Assembly: GCF_008807415.1 (NCBI RefSeq)
Contig: NZ_CP043626.1
Coordinates: 3,286,001-3,350,000 of the forward strand
Direction of reading: 5' to 3'
Source: Pseudomonas denitrificans (nom. rej.)
GTDB lineage: Bacteria > Pseudomonadota > Gammaproteobacteria > Pseudomonadales > Pseudomonadaceae
DNA: 64,000 bases
Shown here: positions 45,316 to 57,100 of the stretch, piece by piece
Layout of the letters: every line of letters begins with the position of its first letter
How positions within the stretch are numbered: the first letter of the stretch is position 1
The notes under the pieces: model-generated
Databases searched by the model: none
What the model was told of the DNA's origin: nothing
What the model saw: only the letters and a program-made list of their open reading frames with translations
Program-made: the position numbers and the translations under genes

Positions 45316-45467
45316 GATTTCCGCTCGAGGTTGAGACTTCGGCCTCCGGAGCGCGCGAGCCAGAGTCAGGCAAGGCACCAGCGGCAGTGAGAGCGGAGTG
45401 TGCCAGAGCACATGAGCATCTCGCTGTCGCTGGCGACGCAGGCTGGCCGACGCGCAGCCGCTTCGGA

Positions 45468-46106
<639 letters not shown>

Positions 46107-46398
46107 GGGTCTCTCCTTGTTCGTGTTGGTCACCACTATGCACAAGGTCTTTTCGCATTAAAAAGAATATATTTTGATTTTCTTATAACCAAAACAATCT
46201 ACTTTTCTCGACCCTGCCCGACGACGACCGTCGCCGGACACTGAGCATAGTCAAGGGAACGTGAAGCCCATGCCGGTGAGTGTTTCATCGCTGAAACGAT
46301 TGCCTGCCGTTCGTCGCCATTCCTCCGTAGCCCAGGCACGGCGGGGCTTTGCGACATACACTCGATTCAATTAATCCTTTAGTTCGGGAGGTCAGCTC

Positions 46399-46608
46399 AT
46401 GTTGGGACAACGCGTCGGCGACGGCCAGGCGGCCACCCATTACCGCAGCGACCGCATCAGCGCGGTCAACGGTCAGTACTTTTTCTCCACCCGCGAGGGA
46501 ACGCTGGAAGGCCCTTACTTCACGCGCTTCGATGCTGAGCGCGAGGTGATGCTGTACATCACCCGCATGCAGCAGGCCTCCGACCTGTTCGCCCGCGTCG
46601 GACGCTGA
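46399..46608 (+). CDS. Small DUF6316-like protein
   Basis: 69 residues with the pattern RSDRISAVNGQYFFSTREGT, LEGPYFTRFDAEREVMLYI that I associate with DUF6316 proteins of Pseudomonas. Function unknown. A good ribosome binding site (GGGAGGTCAGCTC) precedes the ATG, and a terminator follows 24 bases after the stop, so it is an independent gene. Confidence 0.75.
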   Translation: MLGQRVGDGQAATHYRSDRISAVNGQYFFSTREGTLEGPYFTRFDAEREVMLYITRMQQASDLFARVGR

Positions 46609-46632
46609 TCTCCTTCAGCTCCTGGCCACACG

Positions 46633-46656
46633 AACCCCGGCATGCCAGCCGGGGTT
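46633..46656 (+). terminator. Terminator after the DUF6316-like gene
   Basis: AACCCCGGC and GCCGGGGTT pair around ATGCCA, followed by TTCTTTT. Confidence 0.85.
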
Positions 46657-46700
46657 TTCTTTTGCCTGCAGATACCCCCGGCTCCAACACTCGGCAAAGA

Positions 46701-46731
46701 AAAAGCCCCGGCATCGCTGCCGGGGCTTTTT
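46701..46731. terminator. Bidirectional terminator after the thiolase gene
   Basis: AAAAGCCCCGGCA and TGCCGGGGCTTTTT with a small loop. On the minus strand it ends the thiolase transcript, 36 bases past its stop. Confidence 0.8.
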
Positions 46732-46767
46732 GCGTTCGGCTCTCCTGCGTGGGAAGAGCCGGGTGCC

Positions 46768-47952
46768 TCAGCGAACGGCCTCGAACAGGCCGGTGGCGCC
46801 CATGCCGCCGCCTACGCACATGGTGACGATGCCGTAGCGCAGGTTGCGGCGCTGCAGTTCGCGCACCAGGTGGCCGACCTGGCGCGAGCCGGTCATGCCG
46901 AAGGGGTGACCGATGGAGATGGAGCCGCCGTTGACGTTGTACTTCTCGTTGTCGATGCCCAGGTGATCGCGGGCGTACAGGCATTGCGAGGCGAAGGCTT
47001 CGTTGAGCTCCCAGAGGTCGATGTCGGCGATCTGCAGGCCCTTGGCCTTGAGCAGCTTGGGCACCGAGAACACCGGGCCGATGCCCATCTCGTCCGGCTC
47101 ACAGCCGGCGACGGTGAAGCCGCGGAAGAAGGCCTTGGGCTTGAGACCCAGTTCCAGGGCTTTCTCCAGGCTCATGATCAGGGTCATCGAGGCGCCGTCG
47201 GAGAGCTGCGAGGCGTTGCCGGCGGTGACCGAGCCGTCCTCGGCGAACACCGGCTTGAGGGAGTTCAGGCCTTCGAGGGTGGTTTCCGGGCGGTTGCAGT
47301 CGTCACGGTCGACCACGCCGTCGAGCACTTTCTTCTCGCCGGTGGCCTTGTCTTCCACCAGGTACTTCACGCTCATCGGCACGATTTCATCGTCGAACAG
47401 GCCTTCGGCCTGCGCGCGGGCGGTGCGCTGCTGGCTCTGCAGGGAGTACAGGTCCTGCTGCTCGCGGGTGACGTTGTAGCGGCGAGCGACGATCTCGGCG
47501 GTCTGCCCCATGGGGTAGTAGATGCCGGGGAACTCGTCCTTCAGGCGCGGGTTCACGAAGTTGTCGAGGTTCTGCTTGCCCATGGTCAGGGTGATGGACT
47601 CGACGCCGCCGGCCACGAGGATGTCGCTGCAGCCCGAGGCTACCTGGTTGGCAGCAATGGCGATGGCCTGCAGACCCGAGGAGCAGTAGCGGTTCAGGGT
47701 CATGCCGGCGACATGGGTGCCCAGGCGCGACAGTACGGCGGCGTTGCGGCCGATGTTGTGGCCCTGGGCGCCTTCGTTGGAGCCCGCGCCGACCACGCAG
47801 TCGTCCACCAGCAGCGGGTCGAGGTTGTTGCGCGCCAGCAGCGCGTCGATGCAATGGGCGACCATGTCGTCCGGACGGGTCATGTTGAATTTGCCACGGA
47901 AGGACTTGGCCAGGCCGGTACGGACGCTGTCGACGATCACCACTTCGCGCAT
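46768..47952 (-). CDS. Acetyl-CoA acyltransferase (thiolase)
   Basis: 394 residues. The nucleophilic cysteine is in MTLNRYCSSGLQAIAIAANQ. The C-terminal motifs NGGSISIGHPFGMTGSR (His) and CVGGGMGATGLFEAVR (acid/base Cys) are intact. Such thiolases act in fatty-acid beta-oxidation or acetoacetyl-CoA formation; which one is unclear. There is no neighbouring FadB, so it acts alone or with enzymes elsewhere. In PAO1 I recall a thiolase a few genes from lsfA. Confidence 0.9.
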   Translation of the reverse strand: MREVVIVDSVRTGLAKSFRGKFNMTRPDDMVAHCIDALLARNNLDPLLVDDCVVGAGSNEGAQGHNIGRNAAVLSRLGTHVAGMTLNRYCSSGLQAIAIAANQVASGCSDILVAGGVESITLTMGKQNLDNFVNPRLKDEFPGIYYPMGQTAEIVARRYNVTREQQDLYSLQSQQRTARAQAEGLFDDEIVPMSVKYLVEDKATGEKKVLDGVVDRDDCNRPETTLEGLNSLKPVFAEDGSVTAGNASQLSDGASMTLIMSLEKALELGLKPKAFFRGFTVAGCEPDEMGIGPVFSVPKLLKAKGLQIADIDLWELNEAFASQCLYARDHLGIDNEKYNVNGGSISIGHPFGMTGSRQVGHLVRELQRRNLRYGIVTMCVGGGMGATGLFEAVR

Positions 47953-48087
47953 GGGAAACCTCGTTGCTTGTTGTTCGTTGGGGAGGATGGTGTGGCCCCG
48001 AGCATAGGCGCCAGTGAGGACACAGGGCGACGATCATTCACCAGGCGTATAAGCCTGCCCCCACCCTCGTTGAGCGGGGTGGAAAAC

Positions 48088-48113
48088 AAACCGCCGCCCG
48101 GAGGCGGCGGTTT
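48088..48113 (-). terminator. Terminator after the giant adhesin gene
   Basis: AAACCGCCGCC and GGCGGCGGTTT form a perfect 11-bp stem around CGGA; on the minus strand GTTTTCC follows. Confidence 0.85.
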
Positions 48114-48132
48114 CCAGGGGTTTCACACAGGG

Positions 48133-51100
48133 TCAGACGGTGTCGGTCTTAATCGCGTGATCGCCCAGCAGGCCGTTGAGCACGGTCTGGGTATCCCCCG
48201 CCGAGAGCACGCCGTTGCCGGCATGGCCCGCGTACTTGGCGGCGAGGTCGACGTTGGCCAGGTCGACGGTCTGGGTGACGGTGCCATTGCTGATCGGGCT
48301 GACGCCAATGGTGGTGGTGCCGGCGTTGACCGAGAAGGTCAGGTAATGAGCCAGCGACGAAGCCGTGGCGGCCTCCCCTTGCAGCAGGTCGGCGAAGTTC
48401 AGCACGTCGTGCTCGGCGATGTTGAAGTCCTTGATCACATCGTGGCCGGTATCGCCGGACTTCCAGATGAACTCATCCGCGCCGGTGCCGCCGTACATGA
48501 TGTCGTCGCCGGGCCCGCCGATCAGCTTGTCGTTGCCGCCCTGGCCGAACATCAGGTCATTGCCAGCGCCGCCTTCGAGGGTGTCGTCGCCACCGCGCAT
48601 GTCACCGGCGACGTTGAGCTGATCCGCGTGCTGGATGATGTAGTTGCTGATCGTGGCCGCCGTCGGCGCGGTGCCATTGGTGGCGGTCAGGTAGTCCACC
48701 AGTCCCTGGAAGCCCTGGCCGTTGTGCGTGCCGGCGGCATGCCCGGCCCAGGCCAGCTGGTCGGTGTTGATGACATCGCCGAACATGATGTCATTACCCG
48801 CGCCGCCGACCAGGTGGTCGTTGCCCACGCTCACCGGTGTGCTGGTGCTGAAGCCTTCCTGCAGCGCCGCCTGCAACTGCTCGGCGGTGTTGATGATCTG
48901 CGGCTGGCCGACCGTGTTGGAGAGGTTGGTGCCGTCGACATTGGTCACCACGGTGCCGGTGGTGTTGGTGTTGTCGAAGTAGCGCAGGTAGTCGCTGTTG
49001 ATGCCGTTGCCGATACCGATGGCATTGACCGCCACCGAGTTGTCGCCGACGAGGGTGCCGGCATGGTGCAGCATGTCGTTGCCCGAGGTGATCGCGACGT
49101 TCATGTCGTTGTAGCTGGTGCTGTTCCCACTGCCGGAGTTGCCGTTGTAGACGGTCGGGTTGCCGTCGGTGAGGAAGAACGCCAGGTTGACGTAGCCGTG
49201 GGCCGCATCGGCGTGGTTGGTGCCGACCTGGGTGTTGAACCATGCCGAAGCCTTCTGCATGGCATCGTCATAGTTGGTCGCACCATTGGCGCTGAGCGCG
49301 TTGATCGCGGAGATCAGCAAGGCCACGTTGGCCGCCGTCAGGCCGTTGTAGCTGACGCGGGTGGCGCTGTCGCCGAACGACACCAGGCTGACGTTGATGA
49401 CCCCGTCGTGGCCCTTGATGGCGTTGACCAGGTTCACCAGCGCGTTCTTCGCCAGGTCCATGCGCGACAGGCTGCCGGTACCGGAGGGGTCCTTCATGCT
49501 GCCGGAGGTGTCGACGATCAGCGAGATGTTGTAGTTCTTGCCCGGCTGGGTATAGACCGACACCCCACCCGGATCGCCCACCAGCACATCGTTGCCAGCA
49601 CCGCCACTGATGGTCCCGGACTTGTCCACATCCTGCGGGTTGGGCAGGGTGTGCTGGGTGCTGGACCCGTCGAGGTCGCTGCTGTTGCTGCCCACCACCA
49701 GGACCGACTGCGGGGAGCTCAGGTCCAGGCACAGGTTCAACCCGGTGCTGTCGCCGTCGCCATCGGTAAGGCCGACGTGGAAGTTGAGGTCCAGGTTCTC
49801 CGGCAGGACCGACTGCCCGGCAGACACGGTGACCAGACGATAGTCGCCGCTGCTGCTGCTCAGCACCACCGAGTTGAAGCCGCCTTCGGACAGCTGGAAG
49901 GCCGAACCGCTGGTGAAGTGGCCATCGGTCAGCAGGTTGAAGGAGACCGAGCTGTTCTCACCATTGCCGGCCGGCGGCGAGTAGGTGCCGGTCGCCAGCA
50001 CCACACCACCTTCGCCAAGCACCTTCCAGCTGAGCACATCGCTGGTGGAGAGTTTCTGCACGTCGAAGCTGACGTCGTAGATCTTCTCGCTGAAGGCGAT
50101 GTTGAGGTTCTCGCCGGGGGTGATGAGGTTGTTGCCGCCCACACCCATGCCGTTGTCGGAGGGGTTCACGTTGCCGTTGGGGCTGGTGAAGACCACCGAA
50201 AGGCCATCGGCGGACAGGGTGACGGAAGGCCGCGGGCCACCAGCGGAGACCTGGGTCAGGTCATATTCCACGGTCGAGATCGGCCGCGAGTTGAGCACTT
50301 CGAAGCTGTAGGTGCCGTCGGCATTGACCTTGAGAACGAAGAACGCCTCGTTGGAGCCGTCATAGGCCGTCAGTTGCGAGCCGCCGCCCGGCAGCTGGGT
50401 GACCACGTAGGTCAGCCCATCCGGCGCGGTATTGCCGCTGAGGTCGAAGGCACCCCGGCCGTCGCCGCCGAAGCTCACATCGAGCGTGCCGTTGAGCACG
50501 AAGCCGGGGGTTTCGGAAACGTCCTGGCACGGCGGTTCGCTGTGCACCACCGGCAGGTCGTCCTGCACGTTGATCACCAGCGAGCCACTGCCCAGGCTGA
50601 CCGGATCGCCGTCACCGTCGGTGGCCTTGATCAGGCCGCCGAGGTTGAGCGCCAGCTGCTCCGCATCACTGCCATTGTGCAGCGGATGATCCAGCGGCCC
50701 GACGAGCTTGAACTCGTAGTTGCCCGCCGTATCCACCGACAGGGTGAAGATGGTCTTGGCGCCGGCCATGGCGGTCAGCAGGTTGCCGACCACGCTGTAG
50801 ACCAGTGCCACGCCGCCGGAGGTCAGGTGCTGCGAGGTCAGCGAGGAGTAGTCGCCGGTCAGCGAGAAGGCGCCGGGGCCGTCCGCACCGAAGTTCACCA
50901 GGCTGGTCAGCGAGCCCTTGGCAGTCGTGGTGTCGCTGGCGCCATCGGGGTTGCCGCCGGGCAGCGCATCCTCCATGACCTGGCCGGTCACGTTGCCACC
51001 GGCGATGAGCGCGGGGCCGTCGTCCTTGAACACCAGCTTGCCGCCCAGGTCGATGCTGGCGGACTTATGGTCGCCGTCGCCATCGGTGATGGTCGCCACC

Positions 51101-54100
51101 AGGGATATCTTGTTGCCCGACAGGCTCACCGGGTCATCGGGGTTGGTGGTGTCGGCATGCTTGAGCGCCATTTGCTGGTCGAGCTTGAGTTCGCCGGTAG
51201 CGCTGTCGAGGGTCAGGCTGAAGGCGACCGCGCCGCCACTGTTGCCCACGCGCCCCTCGACCACGGTGTCGCTGACCTTGACCAGCACGATGCTCTGCCC
51301 GCCGGTGGTCTGCAGCCCACTGACAGTACCGGTGGTGGCGGAGAGCTTGTAGCTGACGCTGCCGCCGTCGGCGCCTGTACTGGAGGTGAAGGCACCGCTG
51401 AAGTTGCCGGTGACGTCGGTGGCCAGCGCCGTTTCATCCACCGTCAGCGTCGGCGCTTTGCCGACATTGGCGCTGATGCTCGGGGCATCGTCGTGGAATA
51501 CCAGTTTGCTGCCCAGGTCGATGGAGGCGCTCTGGCTGTCACCGTCCTTGTCGGTGATGGTGCCGGTCAGGCTGATCTTGCCGCTGGCGATGCTCAGCGT
51601 TTCATCGTCGTTGCTGCTGTCAGGATGGACGAACGCCATGCGCTGATCGAGGGTCAGCGCCCCCCCATCGGGACGAACCACGAAGGCGATGGCGCCGCTG
51701 CCTTCGACCTTGCCGACCACGCCATTGCCGTCGTTGAACAGCAGGATGCGCGCGCCGCTGGCGGTTTCGCGCAGGCCGCTGTCGGTACCGTCCACGGTGG
51801 TGACCTTATAGGTGATCGAGCCGGCCCCGTCAGCGCCGAAGTCCGCGGTGAACAGGTTGGCCACCAGGGGCGCTTCGACGCGCGCGTCGCTGGCGAGGTT
51901 GGACTCGTCCACTTCCAGGCGGATATCGGCGTCGGTGCACGGCTCGATGTGCGGGCCGTCGTCGAGGAAGGTCAGCTTGCTGCCCAGGTCCACACTGGCC
52001 GACTCGTGGTCGCCGTCGCCATCGGTGATGGTCGCGGTGAGGGCGATCTTGCCGGTACCGATACCCAGCGGATCATTGGCATCGCTGGTCACCGGATGCA
52101 CCAGCGCGCGTTGCTGATCGAGGGTGATTGCGCCGTTGTTGACGGTCACGCTGAACGCCACCTGACCGCTGCCGTCCACGCGGCCTTCGACGCCGTTGGC
52201 GGTGTTGAAGAGGAAGATCTTGTTACCGGTAGCAGTGTCCTTCAGGCCGCTGTCGGTGCCGTCGGTGGTGGTGATCCTGTAGGTGATCGCGCCGGCACCG
52301 TCATTACCGAAGTGGCTGGTGAACAGCGCCGCGACGTCGTTCGCCGAAGCCTTGTCGTCGACCGCCAGTTTCGTCTCATCCACCGTCAGGCGGATATCCG
52401 CGTCGGTGCACGGTTCGATGTGCGGGCCATCGTCGTAGAACACCATCTTGCTACCCAGGTCGACCTGGGCCGAGGCCTTGTCGCCGTCGCCATCGACGAT
52501 CGTGGCGGTGAGGGTGATCTTGCCGCTGTCCAGGCGCAACGGATCATCGGAGTCGCTGGTGTCAGGGTGCTTGAGCGCCAGGCGCTGATCGAGCATGAGC
52601 GCGCCGTTGTCCTCGCTGACCACGAAGGCGACCGCACCACTGCCCTGTACGCGGCCTTCCACGGTGCCGTTGACGTTGTAAAGCAGAATGGCATCGCCCT
52701 GAGTGGTCTTCAGGCCACTGTCAGTTCCATCCACAGTGCTGACCTTGTAGGTGATGCCACCAGCGCCGTCGGCGCCGAAGTGCGACTCGAACAGCAGCGA
52801 AACCAGGCTGGACTCGACGCGTGCGTCGTTGTCGAGGTTGGACTCGTCCACTTCCAGGCTGATGTCGTAGATGCTCGACGGAGCGATGCTGGGGCCGTCG
52901 TCGAGGAAGGTCAGGCTGCTGCCTAGATCGATATGGGCGCTGGCGCTATCGCCATCCTTGTCGGTAATGGTGGCGGTGAGGGTGACCTGGCCGCTCAGGC
53001 TCAGTGCATCATCGGCATCGCTGGTATCCGGATGCACCATCGCGCGCAGCTGTTCCAGGGTGACCTTGCCGTCGCCATCCACGGATACGCGGAAGGCCAC
53101 GGTATCGGTGCCCTGCAGGCGGCCTTCGATGCCGTTGGCGGTGTTGTACAGATAGACCTTCTGCCCGGTCTCGGTGTCCTTGAACCCGCTGTCGCTATTG
53201 TCGGCGCCGGCCAGCTTGTAGGTGATGGTACCGGCTCCGTCCGCACCGAAGTGGGTGGTGAACAGGTCGGCCACCGAAGCGCTGCTGGTGTCGGGCACGC
53301 CGAGGTGGGTCTCGTCCACGGTCAGCTTGATGTCTGCATCGTTGCAGGGCTCGATGCTCGGGCCGTCATCAAGGAAGGTCAGTTTGCCGCTCAGGTCGAT
53401 GTGAGCCTGGGCGCTGTCGCCGTCCTTATCGGTGATGGTCGCGGTGAGGGTCACGCTGCCCGTGGCGAGGCTGACGCCTTCGTTATTGTCGCCAGGAGTC
53501 GGGTGCACGACAGCGCGCACCTGATCGAGGGTGATCTTGCCGTCCTGCCCCAGGGTCACGCGGAAGGCGACGGTGCCGTCTTCCCCACCCACGCGACCTT
53601 CCACACCGTTGGCGGTGTTGAACAGGAATATCTTGCTGCCGGTCGCCGTGTCTTTCAGGCCGCTGTCGGTGTTGTCGTTGGTCGCGACCTTGTAGCTGAT
53701 CGCGCCCGCGCCATCGTTGCCGAAGTGCGCGGTGAACAGGTCGGACACCGTGGCCGAACTGGTGGCATCGACGTTCAGGTGGGTCTCATCCACCGTCAGC
53801 TTGATATCCACGTCCTCGCACGGCGCGATGCTCGGACCGTCGTCGAGGAAGGTCAGCTTGCTGCCCAGGTCGATTTTCGCCGAGGAGCTGTCGCCGTCCT
53901 TGTCGGTGATGGTGGCGGTCAGGGTCAGGGTGTTCGCATCGAGGCTGACCCCTTCGTTGTTGTCACCCGGAGTCGGATGCACGACGGCGCGCACCTGGTC
54001 GAGGGTGATCTTGCCGTCCTGGCCCAGGGTCACGCGGAAGGCGACCGCGCCGTTCTCGCCGCCGACCCGGCCTTCTACACCGCTGGCGGTGTTGAACAGG

Positions 54101-57100
54101 AATATCTGGTCACCGCTGGCCGTGTCCTTCAGGCCGCTATCGGTGTTGTCCTCGGTCTCGATCTTGTAGGTGATCTGCCCCGGACCATCGGCACCGAAGT
54201 GCGCGGTGAACAGGTCGGAAACACTGGCGGTGCTGGTGGCATCCAGGTTCAGGGTGGATTCATCCACGCTCAGCTGGAGGTCATGAGCAGTGTTCGGCGT
54301 GATGCTCGGACCATCGTCGAGGAAGGTCAGCTTACCGCCCAGGTCGATCGAGGTGGTCGCGCTGTCGCCGTCCTTGTCGGTGATGATCGCACTGAGGGCG
54401 ATCTTGCCGGCCAGGTTCAGCGAATCATTGGGATCACTGGTGTCGGAATGCACCAGCGCGCGCAGTTGCTCCAGGGTGACCTTGCCGTCCGGCCCGAGGG
54501 TCACGCGGAAGGCGGTTTCGCCGCTGGTTTCCAGGCGCCCTTCCACTCCATTGGCGGTGTTGAAGAGGATTACCCGCTGGCCACTGGCGGTATCGGTCAG
54601 GCCGCTGTCAGTGTTGTTGGCGGCTTCGATCTTGTAGGTGATCGACCCTTCGCCATCGGCGCCGAACTGGCCGTTGAACAGCTCGGCCACCGGGCCAGTG
54701 CTGGTCGCCGGTTGGCCCAGGGTGGTTTCGTCCACGCTCAGGTGCAGGTCGCCGCCTTCGATGGGCGCGATGCGCGGGCCGTCGTCGAGGAAGGTCAGCT
54801 TGCTGCCCAGGTCGAGCCCGGCGCTCTGATGGTCGCCATCGGCGTCGGTCACGGTAGCGGTCAGGCTGATCTTGCCGGCACCCAGGCTCAGCGGATCATT
54901 GGAGTCGGTGTTGTCCGGGTGCACCAGCGCACGGACCTGGTCCAGGGTGATCTTGCCGTCCTGCCCGAGGGTCACGCGGAAGGCGACTTCGCCATTCACG
55001 CCACCCACGCGGCCTTCGACACCGGTGGCGGTGTTGAACAGGAAGATCTGGCTGCCAGTGGCGGTGTCTTTCAGGCCGCTGTCGGTGTTGTCCTGGGTCT
55101 CGACCTTGTAGGTGACCGAGCCGGCGCCGTCCGCGCCGAACTGGGCGTTGAACAGATCGGCCACCGAACCGGTGCTGGTGGCGTTCTGACCGAGGTCGGA
55201 CTCGTCCACCGTCAGGTGCAGGCCTTCGGTGCTACCCACGGAAATGCTCGGGCCGTCGTCGAGGAAGGTCAGCTTGCTGCCCAGGTCGAGCCCGGCGCTC
55301 TGATGGTCGCCATCGGCGTCGGTCACGGTGGCGGTCAGGCTGATCTTGCCGGCACCGATGCTGAGCGGGTCGTTGGAGTCGGTGTTGTCCGGGTGCACCA
55401 GGGCACGGACCTGGTCGAGGGTGATCTTGCCGTCCTGCCCGAGGGTCACGCGGAACGCAACTTCACCGTTCACGCCGCCCACGCGGCCTTCCACGCCGCT
55501 GGCGGTATTGAACAGGAATATCTGGCTGCCGGTGGCGGTGTCTTTCAGGCCGCTGTCGGTGTTGTCCTGGGTCTCAACCTTGTAGGTGATCGAGCCGGCG
55601 CCGTCCGCGCCGAACTGCGCATTGAACAGGTCGCCTGCCGCCACGCTGCTGGTGGCGTCGGTCCCCAGGGCGGACTCGTCCACCGTCAGGTGCAGGCCTT
55701 CGGTGTTGCCCACGGCAATGCTCGGGCCGTCGTCGGTGAAGCTGACACGACCGCCGAGGTCCAGCGAGCTGCTGGAGGAAACGCTGTCGCCATCACGGTC
55801 GGTTACCGTCAGGTTGCCCTGCAGTTGCACCAGGCCGGAATCGAGCACGGCATTCTGGCTGGCGTAGTTGCCGTCGCTGCCCGGCAGCCCGTGGTCCACG
55901 GCGCTGAACTGGGTCAGGGTGACCACACCGGTATCGCCGTTCACGGACAGGCTGAAGATGGTGTTCTCGCCGGTGATGCCAGCGGCGCTGGCGGAGGTGG
56001 AAGCGACGATGGCGCCGCCCACGCTGTACAGGTAGATGGTCGCGCCGCCGCTGGTCAGGCCCGAGTCGCTGCCGTTGCCGCTCACCAGGTTCAGGTTGTA
56101 GCTGAGCTGGGTGGTGCCGGCGCCGTCGCCGCCGTAGTTGGCGGTCACCTGGAAGGCCGAGCTGTAGTCGGCGGTGGAGGTGTCGAAAGCAGCGCCAGCG
56201 GTGTTGGCGTCATGGGTCTGCAGCAGGACGTCCACGCCAATGTCGGCGGACAGGCTGGCCTGCGGCGCATCGTCGACGATGCCCACGGTCAGCGTGCCGT
56301 TGGCCGGGGTGCCGTTGCCGTCGGTGATGGTGTAGGGGATATCGAAGTTCAGGGTGTCTTCGGAACCCTTGACCGGGTGATCCACCGGCTGCAGCAGGGT
56401 GACCTCGAAGGCACCGGTGTTGATATCGGTGAGGGTCACGGTGAAGACCGGCGTGCCATTGGCGCTGCCGGTAAGCACATGACCATCGGGGCTGACGCTA
56501 TAGGTGATGGCGACGCCACCGGAGGTCAGGCTGGGCAGCCCTGCGGTGCCCCAGGAGAAGCTGCCAACGCCATCTGGCCCGAAGCTGTAGCCCAGGGTGC
56601 CGGAGTGGGTCGCCCCCTCCCCCACACCATCGGGAATACCGCCGGGCAGGCCGGCCTCGAACACATTGGCGCCACCAGGGCCACTGGGGCCGGCGCTCGG
56701 CACGCCATCCGGCGGGACCACGGGCGGTTCGGCCTCGAGGCGTACATCCGGGGTGCCGTCGAACTCACGCAGGGGCAAGGGCCCTGAGCCGATGGGCCCG
56801 GTCGGGAAGCCGATGGTCGGGTCGATATGCCCGCCCACTTCGGTCAGCAGCACGAAGGAGTGCCCGCCGCCGGGTTTGCCGTTGGCGGCGCCCGCGGCGC
56901 TCGGGCCGGCGGCGGTGGCTTCGGCAGCCTGGGTCGGGTCCACGCCTGCGGCGATTGCGGCCTGCAGGGCCTTGACGTCGGTGACGTCCTGCTGGGTCGG
57001 CGTCGCCGGCTGCTGCTGGGCAACCGCCTGGTCACCCTGCTCCGACTGGTGCGCGGCGGAGAGCATCTGTGAGGTCAGCGGCAGGGCGCTGTCGCGGCCC

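Larger units (their letters stand above)
45171..45467. other. Intergenic region between lsfA and the ABC operon
   Basis: 297 bases. It holds two consecutive terminators on the minus strand (45298-45315 and 45264-45281) and the promoter region of the ABC operon. No gene is visible. Confidence 0.6.

Noticed and set aside
46642..52926. A 2094-codon open frame on the + strand opposite the thiolase and adhesin genes
   Set aside because: It is the antisense shadow of GC-rich, repetitive coding sequence; no ribosome binding site or family, and the minus-strand genes there are certain.
51020..55735. Regular repeats that might be taken for a CRISPR array
   Set aside because: The unit is ~471 bp, in frame, and encodes adhesin domains.
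52933..56787. A 1284-codon open frame on the + strand opposite the adhesin repeats
   Set aside because: It mirrors the repeat pattern of the adhesin; antisense artefact.
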